A stretch of DNA of 49,477 nucleotides from JAZRPG01 sp045649105 (GCA_045649105.1 JAZRPG010000006.1:1-49477); one strand, 5' to 3'. Shown: positions 24,750 through 31,597, numbered from the stretch's first letter. Notes: generated by a model not told the origin, from the letters alone. Numbers and translations are program-made.

Positions 24750-24754
24750 ACTGC

Positions 24755-25381
24755 TTACACCTCACTCTGATAATACTTTTGATTGATAGCCTTTATATCG
24801 GTATTCATTAAAGCATTATAAACCTTTTCCGGCACTTTATCTTTTAGTGCTTTTGCCTTATTAAACAGTATGCCTTGTTTTATATCACAGTAAATATCTA
24901 ATGCTTCATTATATGTATCTATATTTTTTGAACTAATGTGGCGATCTTTATCTATAACTACGACACGATATTTCCCGGTCTTTGAATTATACTTGATGTT
25001 CGTTTTTCCAACCTCTAATGTTTCATAGAATGTATTTATACTATGTGGTACTACCAAACACAAGTCAGGATGATATTGCTTGTTCCCATATTGAATAATA
25101 TCTTTGTCAATATCCATCTGTGTTTCACCATCTATTTCATAATAGTTGTTATCTAACCAAATGAAAAAGGTTTCATACTTGTTTCCTAACCATTCATCAC
25201 ACATATATGTACCTTCATAACGTGGATTTTGTAACTGATAGTATTTCCCACATCTGTTTTTCATATTGTTATATCTTATGTGTTTTTCAGTATTTGATAA
25301 TATTTTAAAGTTTGCCATTATTTCCACCAATGCTAATAGCACCAACAGAAATACGTTATTGAATTTTTTTATTTGTGCCAT
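24755..25381 (-). CDS. AP2/HNH-like phage-type DNA-binding protein
   Basis: Protein of 208 residues from the ATG at 25381 (AAAGGA eight bases upstream). The pattern YNNMKNRCGKYYQLQNPRY then MCDEWL, IWLDNNYYEID, MDIDKDIIQYGNKQYHPDLC and LVVPHSINTFYET is that of phage and element proteins related to HNH homing endonucleases with AP2 DNA-binding modules (KTGKYRVVVIDKDRHISSKN is the AP2-like part). The usual HNH histidines are not obvious, so it may bind DNA without cutting. Its role in the element is unknown. The stop is five bases before xis. Confidence 0.55.
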   Translation of the reverse strand: MAQIKKFNNVFLLVLLALVEIMANFKILSNTEKHIRYNNMKNRCGKYYQLQNPRYEGTYMCDEWLGNKYETFFIWLDNNYYEIDGETQMDIDKDIIQYGNKQYHPDLCLVVPHSINTFYETLEVGKTNIKYNSKTGKYRVVVIDKDRHISSKNIDTYNEALDIYCDIKQGILFNKAKALKDKVPEKVYNALMNTDIKAINQKYYQSEV

Positions 25382-25561
25382 AGCACGTTTCCTTTCGTCA
25401 GTTATAATAAATTTTCGTAGCGTATTTATGTACAACTGTTACCTTATGTATGCTTGCATATATATTAGGTAATTAGCTTTAAAGGAAATCGTCTATAAAC
25501 CCTTATATATCAATGCTTTTTTGACTTCTTATAAATTTAGTTTTTAGTAATTTGTTACTGA

Positions 25562-26479
25562 TTATTTAGAAAAATATTCAGTAATTTTTGACTTAATATC
25601 AGAAACGATAGCTTCTAAATCATCTTTTTTGAAATACTCAATTTTGTGATTCTTTTTAAAATTATATGCTTTGTTTTGAGCCTGTTTTTCATCCAGCCCA
25701 ATCAACATCAGCAAGTTTTTCATTTGCCAGCTCGTAAAAATATAATCTTTTCGTGTCATCAGAAAACTATTGATACTCAAAAACTGTCTTTCATGCTTTT
25801 TCTTTTTCAGGTCATTCAAATAGATTTCAGCCATATGTCGGTTAAATTTGTGTTGCACATTCTCAAATTGTCGTACCGCCTTATCTAACCTATCAAACCA
25901 TATAGTCAAAAACTCTGTTTCAACATCAGCACGCATACGCAAACTTCTAAATTCGAGTCTGCTATAATATGGACTTCTATTTTGACTTTCATTTTGCTTG
26001 TCATAAAATTCCACTTCCCGATAACCGTTTTTGGTGGCAAGGCTCTTCGTCTTTCCCGTCCAAAAGTCTTTTGTGTCGTATGTATTATAGTCATTAGTGG
26101 CACTTGCAAAGCATGATATCAGTAATCTGTTGAGCTTTGTGTAATTTTCGTAATACGTGTTATCCAACGTATTGAAACTCAGATCAAGGCGTTTCCATTT
26201 AAAATCATCTATCCCGACTTCATCAAATACAGTTTTCATTACTCTTTTGAAATCTGAATATTTTTCTAAAATGTAGCCGCCGTTGTTCCTGTTTGGGTTT
26301 ACACGTATATACGTTTCATACCAATCACGATTACGCACTTTCCTTAAATTACATGAATTTATGATGTTGTTATTGTCAGCAACTTCAAAATTAATCACAT
26401 TATCCGTTGTACCATTGCCTGTGTGGAATCCTACATGTGTGTTTTCGTTAAAACATACCTCTACTTTTTTTCTATTCAT
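25562..26479 (-). CDS. Rep_trans/MobT-like replication initiator or relaxase
   Basis: Protein of 305 residues with the features of the Rep_trans family, which includes rolling-circle initiators and the MobT/NicK relaxases of Tn916- and ICEBs1-type elements: the early RLDLSFNT strand, YREVEFYDKQNES and the following SPYYSRLEFRSL block. Candidate nucleophile tyrosines lie in SPYY. A good AAAGGA Shine-Dalgarno site precedes the ATG. It could nick the element for replication after excision or for mobilisation by a helper ICE; sequence alone does not separate the two. No coupling ATPase accompanies it. Confidence 0.65.
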   Translation of the reverse strand: MNRKKVEVCFNENTHVGFHTGNGTTDNVINFEVADNNNIINSCNLRKVRNRDWYETYIRVNPNRNNGGYILEKYSDFKRVMKTVFDEVGIDDFKWKRLDLSFNTLDNTYYENYTKLNRLLISCFASATNDYNTYDTKDFWTGKTKSLATKNGYREVEFYDKQNESQNRSPYYSRLEFRSLRMRADVETEFLTIWFDRLDKAVRQFENVQHKFNRHMAEIYLNDLKKKKHERQFLSINSFLMTRKDYIFTSWQMKNLLMLIGLDEKQAQNKAYNFKKNHKIEYFKKDDLEAIVSDIKSKITEYFSK

Positions 26480-26635
26480 TAATACTTGTCCTTTCTTATT
26501 TTTTTAAGGCATTGTTTGTAACATAAACACGCTACATAGGATTATTCTCTTTTTTTCTGACTCTTTTAATTGAATTTTTACGTTTTTGAAATTAGCACAT
26601 TTTTAACAGCGTTTTTTGAAATTTTGCAAAAAATA

Positions 26636-26659
26636 ACACCTGCTTATAAAAGCAAGTGT
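26636..26659 (-). terminator. Intrinsic terminator after the XRE gene
   Basis: Stem ACAC-x-TGCTT with AAGCA-x-GTGT (26636-26645, 26650-26659), four-base loop, then TATTTTTTGC on the minus strand. It starts 23 bases after the XRE stop. Confidence 0.7.
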
Positions 26660-26681
26660 ATTTCAAAATCTTATTTAGTTT

Positions 26682-27353
26682 TTATTCTTCCTCATCATCA
26701 AATTCTTCATCATCATAATTGTTTATATCATCTATTATTGATACTAAATCTTCAATGCCAAACTCTGCAATATATTCAATTTCATCAACAATATCTTGAA
26801 AAAATTCTTTACAATCGATTAAATCCTCCTTTATCCGTTCTAATCTTTTTTCGCTTATTTTATCGTTATTAAACATCTCACGAATTTCAATAAGCGAATT
26901 GTATAGTACATTTGCATTGTATTCAGCATCAGACAAATCTACTGTATAACTAATATATGGGTTAAAATATCGCTCAAATCCCTTTATTTTCTTTCTATAG
27001 TAATCCCCTTCATCACTATCAATATATTCCTTCAGTTCAGTATATGTAATAACACTATCGTCAGGAATGTCAGTTAAATCTATTTCTGTTACAACAGGTT
27101 TTGATTCCTGTTTTTTTACAGTTGATGCAGTTCCTTTGGGTTTATATGTTATTTCATGCCCTAAAACATCAATCAAATCACACAAGGTATTGATTTGTGG
27201 TATACTGGTTTTGTTCTCAATTCTTGAAATTACCTGTTGACTATAACCGCTTTTTTCTGCCAAATTCGCTTGTGTAAATCCTTTTTCTTTGCGTACCTCT
27301 ACGAATTTATCAATCAACGCACACACTTTTTCATCTTTTTTACTGTTTTTCAT
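26682..27353 (-). CDS. XRE-family helix-turn-helix regulator
   Basis: Protein of 223 residues from the ATG at 27353. The N-terminal Cro/C1-type domain (about 20-75) shows RKEKGFTQANLAEKSGYSQQ and VISRIENKTSIPQINTLCDL. A long C-terminal region is rich in Asp/Glu/Asn and helical; it ends in YDDEEFDDEEE. Such acidic tails occur in element repressors and in antitoxin-like proteins. Two near-identical palindromes (27371-27386, 27398-27413) sit immediately upstream and are the likely operators. The gene probably represses itself and maybe other element genes. Confidence 0.8.
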   Translation of the reverse strand: MKNSKKDEKVCALIDKFVEVRKEKGFTQANLAEKSGYSQQVISRIENKTSIPQINTLCDLIDVLGHEITYKPKGTASTVKKQESKPVVTEIDLTDIPDDSVITYTELKEYIDSDEGDYYRKKIKGFERYFNPYISYTVDLSDAEYNANVLYNSLIEIREMFNNDKISEKRLERIKEDLIDCKEFFQDIVDEIEYIAEFGIEDLVSIIDDINNYDDEEFDDEEE

Positions 27354-27370
27354 TGCCTTTTCCCTTTCTA

Positions 27371-27413
27371 ACAACTTTTAAGTTGTAAAGACGCAATACA
27401 ACTTTTAAATTGT
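27371..27413. promoter_or_regulatory. Two palindromic operators of the XRE regulator
   Basis: ACAACTTTTAAGTTGT (27371-27386) and ACAACTTTTAAATTGT (27398-27413), centre-to-centre distance 27 bases. They lie between the resolvase stop and the regulator start, as expected for autoregulation. Confidence 0.65.
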
Positions 27414-27419
27414 ATGATT

Positions 27420-27983
27420 CTATTTGTTATCTCTCAAAATTCTGTTTACTGTACTTCTTGATAAACCTGTTTCTTTTACAATATCCACAATCTTCATACC
27501 GCTATTGGCTAATACTTTTACAACTTCGCCTTTTTCGTTTTGCTTTGACGGTCTACCGCCATTTCGTCCACGTGCTTTTGCACTTACCAAACCCTCTTTT
27601 GTTCGTTGGCTTATCAAATCACGTTCCAACTGACTTAAACCGCTCATAACAGTTAAAAGGAAAGCGTTGTACGGATTGTTGCTTGTGGTATCTAACCATG
27701 TGTCTTTCAGACTTCGTATAGTAGCACCCTTATTTTTGATTTTTTCGATTATATCCAACAAATCCTTTGTACTACGCGAAATTCTTGTAAGGTCAGTAAT
27801 AATTACTGTATCACCTTCGTTTAGTTCTTCCAACATTCTTTGAAGTTCAGGGCGGTCTCTTTTAGTGCCTGTGATTTTTTCCTGATACAAAACTCTATTA
27901 TCCACACCAACTTCTTTTAAGGCATCTATCTGCCTGTCTAAATTTTGTCCATCTGTTGAAACTCTTGCATAACCAACTAACAT
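27420..27983 (-). CDS. Serine recombinase (resolvase/invertase family)
   Basis: Small serine recombinase of 187 residues from the ATG at 27983 (AAAGGGG nine bases upstream). The catalytic domain begins VGYARVSTDGQNLDRQIDAL with the nucleophile Ser at about residue 9, then GDTVIITDLTRISRST with the conserved arginines, and LSQLERDLISQRTKEGL. A C-terminal helix-turn-helix (IVDIVKETGLSRSTVNRIL) binds DNA. The size matches Tn3/Hin-type resolvases, not large transposon integrases. It could resolve dimers of the excised circle. Inverted repeats upstream (28028-28057, 28112-28140) are candidate binding sites. Confidence 0.9.
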   Translation of the reverse strand: MLVGYARVSTDGQNLDRQIDALKEVGVDNRVLYQEKITGTKRDRPELQRMLEELNEGDTVIITDLTRISRSTKDLLDIIEKIKNKGATIRSLKDTWLDTTSNNPYNAFLLTVMSGLSQLERDLISQRTKEGLVSAKARGRNGGRPSKQNEKGEVVKVLANSGMKIVDIVKETGLSRSTVNRILRDNK

Positions 27984-28027
27984 AATAGTCAACCCCTTTT
28001 CTTTGACTAACTATATTGTATCATAAA

Positions 28028-28057
28028 CGTGTCAAAACGTAAATAGTTTTTGATACG
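28028..28057. repeat. Inverted repeat, candidate resolvase site
   Basis: CGTGTCAAAA and TTTTGATACG arms (28028-28037, 28048-28057) separated by ten bases, with one mismatch. The 30-bp length and location just upstream of the serine recombinase fit a res subsite. It also overlaps the probable resolvase promoter. Confidence 0.35.
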
Positions 28058-28111
28058 TTTTTTGAAATATCTTTAATTAAATTTTCCGCTATTTTTGAGC
28101 ATAAAGAAAAG

Positions 28112-28140
28112 TGTGCCAAAAACATTCGTTTTTGACACAT
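28112..28140 (-). terminator. Hairpin after the cargo gene, probable terminator
   Basis: Twelve-base arms (28112-28123, 28128-28139) with one mismatch and four-base loop, followed on the minus strand by CTTTTCTTT. It lies about 16 bases after the cargo stop. It shares GTGTCAAAA-like arms with the repeat at 28028, so it might double as a resolvase subsite. Confidence 0.55.
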
Positions 28141-28156
28141 CAATTCTATTCCATCA

Positions 28157-29875
28157 CTAATCAACGATACATTCAAACTTATATATTCCATTTATAGTAA
28201 ATGAAACTTTATATACATAAATATATTCTGCATCTGTGTTCGCCCGAGGAACAGTTTGCATTACCCAAATATACGCTTCCGAAGATATATCATGCGCAGC
28301 TAAACCATGCTTACACTCGCAGTATACTGCTTTGACCGTATGTGGTTCCACAGTAACCCTTCCGGTTCCAATTATGTCATGATGTTTATCATCAACATAC
28401 AGGCGGTCAATCTCTAAAGAATACTCACTGCGATTAGTGAAAACAAAATTTGTTCCTATTAGTTCAACATCTATATCTTCTGCCGTAATTTTTCTACCTA
28501 ACGGTTTATACTTAGGGTTCTTTTTACTCCATCCCTTATTTTCGTACACAGATAGTTCGCTTTCCTTTATAATCTTTGGATTGCCCTTCTTGTCATAAAC
28601 CTGAACAACAGGATATTCATACCAACCAACTGTCAGCTGTGCCGCTACTTGCGTTTTTTTGAATACGGCACTTTTACCCGGAGCATATAGTATCTGAACT
28701 GGTTCTGTGTACCAACCGACCGTAAGTTGTGCTTCCACTTGGGACTTTTTAAATACGGCACTTTTACCCGGAGCATATAGTATCTGAACCGGTTCCGTGT
28801 ACCAACCGACTGCTTTATATTTAGACACTTCAGATCCTTTTACAGTAATTGTCCTTCCGTCAGGAGCATACATGACAACGGATGCACTCGGAAAATAATA
28901 TCCATCATACTTAGCTCGTGTACTTTGTCCCTTAAACGCCTCTATTGATATATCTACAGCATAAGTATAATTATTGACAAACCAGCTATACTCGCTTTTT
29001 ATTTCAACCAAAAGTTTGTTGTCCGGAGTTACAAGTTCATAAACTATATCTGTTCCTTGAGATTGCTCTACAACTGGGTCATCCATTTCGCAAATCAATT
29101 CATATCCTTGACTCTGTAAATACCTTGCATAATTCATTGCATATTTTTCAGCATCTTCTAAAGTTTTTGCTCCATATGAGTAGACATATGATTGTATATT
29201 ATATTCCGGATAAGATATTTCAAAATGAGACCCACACTTTAAAGCCGGCAATATATTGTCAATGCTATATACACTTTTGAATTTGCTATATACTAGTTTT
29301 TCTCCATCTAATGATGTCAATCCTGAATCAAGACTTTCATTAATAAAATTGTCCGTCCAGCCTTTTGCCAAATATAACTGTCTTAATCCCTTTTCAACAT
29401 TTACAGGTTGAAAATTTGTATCATACATTTTTATATACTCTATATTCTCTTTGGTTGAATGTATAGAAACGGTTTTTATTTCCCCACGCCAAAAAACATC
29501 AATTCCAAAAGCTTCTGAAATAGCTCTAACAGGTACAAGAGTTCTTCCATTAATTAATTGTGCAGGAACATCAAGAACGCTTGCCACACCATTTTTATAA
29601 ATTTTATCATCATTAATTGTTAATTTTACAACTGTATTTCCTTTTGTCCCAATTGCAGTTCGAGTGTCGTTATCCCAATCAACAATTGCCCCTAGTTCTT
29701 CAAATATTTTTCGCATTGGCACTAAAGTTCTTCCGTTGATAATTTGTGGTTGAACATCAAATTCTATTTTTTCATTATCTATGTACACGGACACATTTTC
29801 TTGTGCTGATACATTAAATGTAAAGATACCGAGTAACAATACTACTAGCATTGTTAGTGTTACGATTTTTTTCAT
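28157..29875 (-). CDS. Secreted protein with copper-amine-oxidase-like (stalk) domains; element cargo
   Basis: Protein of 572 residues from the ATG at 29875, six bases after AGGAGG. The signal peptide MKKIVTLTMLVVLLLGIFTF ends near NVSAQ. Two copper-amine-oxidase N-terminal-like repeats follow (about 35-90 and 95-150), each with the INGRTLVP-M/V-R signature; in Clostridia these are surface modules, not oxidases. The middle part is unrecognised. Three tandem units of about 30 residues (GWYTEPVQILYAPGKSAVFK type, last one diverged) lie around 375-470; the first two are nearly identical at DNA level. No anchor is visible, so the protein is probably secreted. A structured leader with a terminator precedes it. 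Confidence 0.8.
   Translation of the reverse strand: MKKIVTLTMLVVLLLGIFTFNVSAQENVSVYIDNEKIEFDVQPQIINGRTLVPMRKIFEELGAIVDWDNDTRTAIGTKGNTVVKLTINDDKIYKNGVASVLDVPAQLINGRTLVPVRAISEAFGIDVFWRGEIKTVSIHSTKENIEYIKMYDTNFQPVNVEKGLRQLYLAKGWTDNFINESLDSGLTSLDGEKLVYSKFKSVYSIDNILPALKCGSHFEISYPEYNIQSYVYSYGAKTLEDAEKYAMNYARYLQSQGYELICEMDDPVVEQSQGTDIVYELVTPDNKLLVEIKSEYSWFVNNYTYAVDISIEAFKGQSTRAKYDGYYFPSASVVMYAPDGRTITVKGSEVSKYKAVGWYTEPVQILYAPGKSAVFKKSQVEAQLTVGWYTEPVQILYAPGKSAVFKKTQVAAQLTVGWYEYPVVQVYDKKGNPKIIKESELSVYENKGWSKKNPKYKPLGRKITAEDIDVELIGTNFVFTNRSEYSLEIDRLYVDDKHHDIIGTGRVTVEPHTVKAVYCECKHGLAAHDISSEAYIWVMQTVPRANTDAEYIYVYKVSFTINGIYKFECIVD
28662..28810. repeat. 90-bp tandem repeat inside the cargo gene
   Basis: Two copies of a 59-base segment (28662-28720 and 28752-28810), differing at two positions, at a 90-bp period. 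It encodes the 30-residue repeat of the secreted protein and could vary in number by slippage or recombination. Confidence 0.8.
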
Positions 29876-29900
29876 AAGAAATCCTCCTGAAAATAAATAT

Positions 29901-29933
29901 AAAAAATGCGTAGCCCATATATCAGAGCTACGC
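29901..29933 (-). terminator. Leader terminator before the cargo gene
   Basis: Perfect seven-base stem (29908-29914 with 29927-29933), twelve-base loop, then A and six T on the minus strand. It is between promoter and coding sequence, so it must be conditional if the gene is expressed. Confidence 0.75.
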
Positions 29934-30097
29934 ACGAAAAACATACGGCTCTGACATAAGGTTGCTACACACTTATACTTACATATACTTTCAACACAAA
30001 GCTATGGTAGTCAGAGTGTACGCTTTTGCCTAATTAGCGTACACCTTGTGCTGAAAACTATACTTATTCCATTATAAGTATAGTATGTAGCGTAGCC
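29901..30097 (-). promoter_or_regulatory. Structured leader RNA with terminator before the cargo gene
   Basis: Leader of about 190 nt from the promoter at 30098 to a terminator that ends 26 bases before the cargo ATG. Helices seen: closing stem GCTACA/TGTAGC (29964-29969 with 30086-30091); a ten-pair hairpin (30058-30067 with 30074-30083); an eight-pair stem (29992-29999 with 30046-30053) around a nine-pair hairpin (30016-30024 with 30036-30044); and long-range CTCTGAC/GTCAGAG pairing (30010-30016 with 29949-29955). The terminator is GCGTAGC/GCTACGC (29908-29914 with 29927-29933) plus six T. Alternative pairings compete with it: GCTCTGATAT with ATGTCAGAGC (29919-29928 with 29948-29957), and the RNA's first bases, which repeat the terminator's 3' arm. 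I match it to no known riboswitch. Confidence 0.65.
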
Positions 30098-30126
30098 ATT
30101 ATATCAATAAAAGTCAGATTTTGCAA
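30098..30126 (-). promoter_or_regulatory. Promoter of the cargo leader
   Basis: Minus-strand -35 TTGCAA (30121-30126), 17 bases, perfect -10 TATAAT (30098-30103). The expected start near 30092-30095 is exactly where the folded domain begins. Confidence 0.65.
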
Positions 30127-30310
30127 TATTTCTAACGAAATTCATACAAAACTTATAGTAGTTCGTAAGTGAGTTCGACAAAACCCCGTGATTCGGGCGG
30201 TTTCAGATTTTTATGTGCTGCTCCATTAAAATGCAAATGCCTCAAAAAGCCTTATTTTAAGCCATTTTCGGCAATTTTGTAAAATCGTTGTATGTTCGAT
30301 AATAATATAC

Positions 30311-30443
30311 AGAAGGGGCGGTGTGAATAATAGTATATTTTACTTCGATGTTTCTAATAGCAACCTGATATGTGAAAACATTAGATACCATTGAAAAAGA
30401 AACCTCACTCCTAAAAGGAAATGTATTGCACCCCCCTTTTTAT
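30311..30443 (+). ncRNA. Candidate small RNA of the element
   Basis: On the plus strand AAGGGGCGGTG (30313-30323) can pair with CACCCCCCTT (30429-30438) with one bulged C, closing a domain of about 105 bases; a T run (30437-30441) follows at once, as at the end of an RNA. An inner TCTAAT/ATTAGA stem lies at 30353-30358 and 30380-30385. A weak promoter (TTTTGT, 17 bases, GATAAT at 30298-30303) would start it near 30310. No open frame fills it. Low certainty. Confidence 0.3.
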
Positions 30444-30488
30444 AACATAAAACACTATTGTCTATAAAAAACAATAGTGTTTTATGTT
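30444..30488. repeat. 17-bp perfect inverted repeat
   Basis: AACATAAAACACTATTG and its exact reverse complement (30444-30460, 30472-30488) with an eleven-base A-rich loop. AT-rich, flanked by T-rich sequence. It could be a bidirectional terminator or an origin-type hairpin of the excised circle. Confidence 0.8.
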
Positions 30489-30693
30489 GTATTTAATTTC
30501 ATTTTAAATTGTTTTTGTGCCAAACTCTTTAAATAGTCTTATACACCATCTTTGACACCATTTCTGCATCGAATTATATAGTGTTATATGATGATATATA
30601 GAATTGAGTTCTTGTGATATTCCTTTGTTTATAGCCATTTAGAGAGTTTTATAAGGATGTATTTAAGTTTATGAAACAGGCACACAAGTTACT

Positions 30694-30710
30694 ATACCAA
30701 GTTTCATAAT
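30694..30710. repeat. att repeat, distal side
   Basis: Exact second copy of the 17-bp ychF-start sequence. Beyond it, reading toward the repeat, a full AAAGGAG Shine-Dalgarno site stands about 15 bases before the duplicated ATG, so this side preserves a working translation-initiation region, now cut off from the ychF body. Confidence 0.85.
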
Positions 30711-30725
30711 ATTTCACTTCTCCTT

Positions 30726-30788
30726 TATTTTCAAGGGTTCTTAACCCGGCCTGACACCGTTTTTCTTGATTGTGTTTTACAAACCATT
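30726..30788 (-). pseudogene. Possible remnant of a second integrase 3' end
   Basis: Just outside the distal att repeat the minus strand reads, in one frame, NQEKRCQAG, similar to the extant integrase C-terminus NQEQMVANWCHTN, followed by a match to the sequence after int (ACCCTTGAAAATA) and the att repeat at the same 15-base distance. Directly upstream is a near copy of the int promoter. The arrangement is that of an element left end with most of int deleted. A native ychF upstream region that the element copies is the alternative. Confidence 0.4.
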
Positions 30789-30817
30789 GTTATATCATAA
30801 TATCGGAAAATAGTCAA
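30789..30817 (-). promoter_or_regulatory. Second copy of the int-type promoter
   Basis: Minus-strand TTGACT (30812-30817), 17 bases, TATAAC (30789-30794). It shares AATAATTGACTATT and ATATTATGATATAA-like stretches with the int promoter at 24477-24505. It now points into the distal att repeat and the element. Confidence 0.6.
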
Positions 30818-30832
30818 TTATTCTCTCTGTTT

Positions 30833-31597
30833 TTATTCAATTATTCCTATTATCTGGGTGATGAAGTTGCTGTTGTTTTTGTGCTGCGGCGGTCCTTCAA
30901 GATAAATATTGCGGAACACCCCCGTCAGCTTTATATTGTTTTCCTCTGCATAGGAAACAAGCCTTTTCCGTGCCTCGGGAATTTTTTCATAGGCTCCGTG
31001 ATGAAAGAATGAAACAGCCTTAAGCTCGGGAATGTTGCTGACATATTCACCCCTGCTTTCTCGGGGTACGGCAACACAATAGGAAACATCTTCGGGAGAT
31101 TTTGCTGAATACTCGGTAAAATACATTCTCCTTGTTGTATCGGTTCCGTACAGTTTCATAGCTTCAAGTGCCGTATTTCTCAAAAGGTTCGTCTTGTCGG
31201 CAACAGAGGTTGAGTTGTACACACGGCAATAAACAGTCTGCGGCTCAATCGTGATTTCTCTTATATCACTTCCTTTTTGCTGTGTTCTTTCTTCCAGCTT
31301 CTCTATGGTGAGGTTAAGTTCATCTCTCGTTTTTTTAAGTCGTTTTATTATCGGCTCCAAATCAGTCGAATCGTTAAAGTATTCCCGTATTTCGTCGAGA
31401 GAAAGCCCCAGATTTTGAAAAACACGGATTGTGCGGATTTGAGTAAATGTATCGATGGTGTAATACCTGTTACCTGCAGCGCCGTCTTTTTGGTCAGGCT
31501 TTATAAGGCCTTTCGTTTCATAATTCAGTAAAATTTTTCTTGTAATTCCTACAGCTTTTGCAACTTCGCCTATGGAAAACAGATTTTTATCATTCAT
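30833..31597 (-). CDS. MerR-family regulator with GyrI-like effector domain
   Basis: Protein of 254 residues from the ATG at 31597 (GAGGAA seven bases upstream). The N-terminal MerR winged helix reads FSIGEVAKAVGITRKILLNYETKGLIKP, then the RYYTIDTFTQIRTIRVFQNLG wing and LSLDEIREYF. A coiled-coil linker (about 80-110) leads to a C-terminal GyrI/BmrR-type effector-binding domain (ITIEPQTVYCRVYNS ... FFHHGAYEKIPEARKRLVSYAEENN). BmrR-type proteins sense hydrophobic or cationic compounds. It is divergent from the SLH gene; a 16-bp palindrome lies between them. Confidence 0.88.
   Translation of the reverse strand: MNDKNLFSIGEVAKAVGITRKILLNYETKGLIKPDQKDGAAGNRYYTIDTFTQIRTIRVFQNLGLSLDEIREYFNDSTDLEPIIKRLKKTRDELNLTIEKLEERTQQKGSDIREITIEPQTVYCRVYNSTSVADKTNLLRNTALEAMKLYGTDTTRRMYFTEYSAKSPEDVSYCVAVPRESRGEYVSNIPELKAVSFFHHGAYEKIPEARKRLVSYAEENNIKLTGVFRNIYLEGPPQHKNNSNFITQIIGIIE

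Larger units (their letters stand above)
30104..30693. other. Non-coding right arm of the element
   Basis: About 590 AT-rich bases with no convincing gene. It holds: a terminator-like hairpin AAAC-CCCG/CGGG-cg-GTTT (30182-30204) followed by CAGATTTTT on the plus strand; a possible small RNA (30311-30443); a 17-bp perfect inverted repeat (30444-30488); and TGACACCA/GTGCCAAA-like short motifs near 30515-30560 that resemble sequence at the int end (23225-23245) and may be integrase arm sites. Confidence 0.5.
23160..30710 (-). mobile_element. Integrative (mobilizable) element inserted at the 5' end of ychF
   Basis: AT-rich segment of about 7.5 kb between two identical 17-bp repeats. Content in transcription order from the right: secreted cargo protein, serine recombinase, XRE repressor, Rep_trans/MobT-like protein, AP2/HNH-like protein, Xis, Int. 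All read toward ychF on the minus strand. There is no FtsK-like coupling protein, T4SS or VirB4 gene, so it could move only with help. Base composition is far more AT-rich than the flanks, pointing to recent acquisition. Int, Xis and both repeats look intact, so excision is plausible. Confidence 0.85.

Noticed and set aside
28662..28810. Regular repeats that might suggest a CRISPR array
   Set aside because: Only two copies, 90-bp period, in frame inside a coding sequence; no cas genes.
29901..30097. c-di-GMP riboswitch, suggested by the surface-protein context
   Set aside because: Neither class I nor class II conserved core bases could be found.
29901..30097. tracrRNA or TnpB/IscB guide RNA
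   Set aside because: No nuclease of those families is in the element, and the RNA directly precedes a coding gene with a terminator between.
30657..30771. Open minus-strand frame running through the distal att site
   Set aside because: It is the accidental extension of the integrase-remnant frame; no start codon or Shine-Dalgarno site supports a gene.
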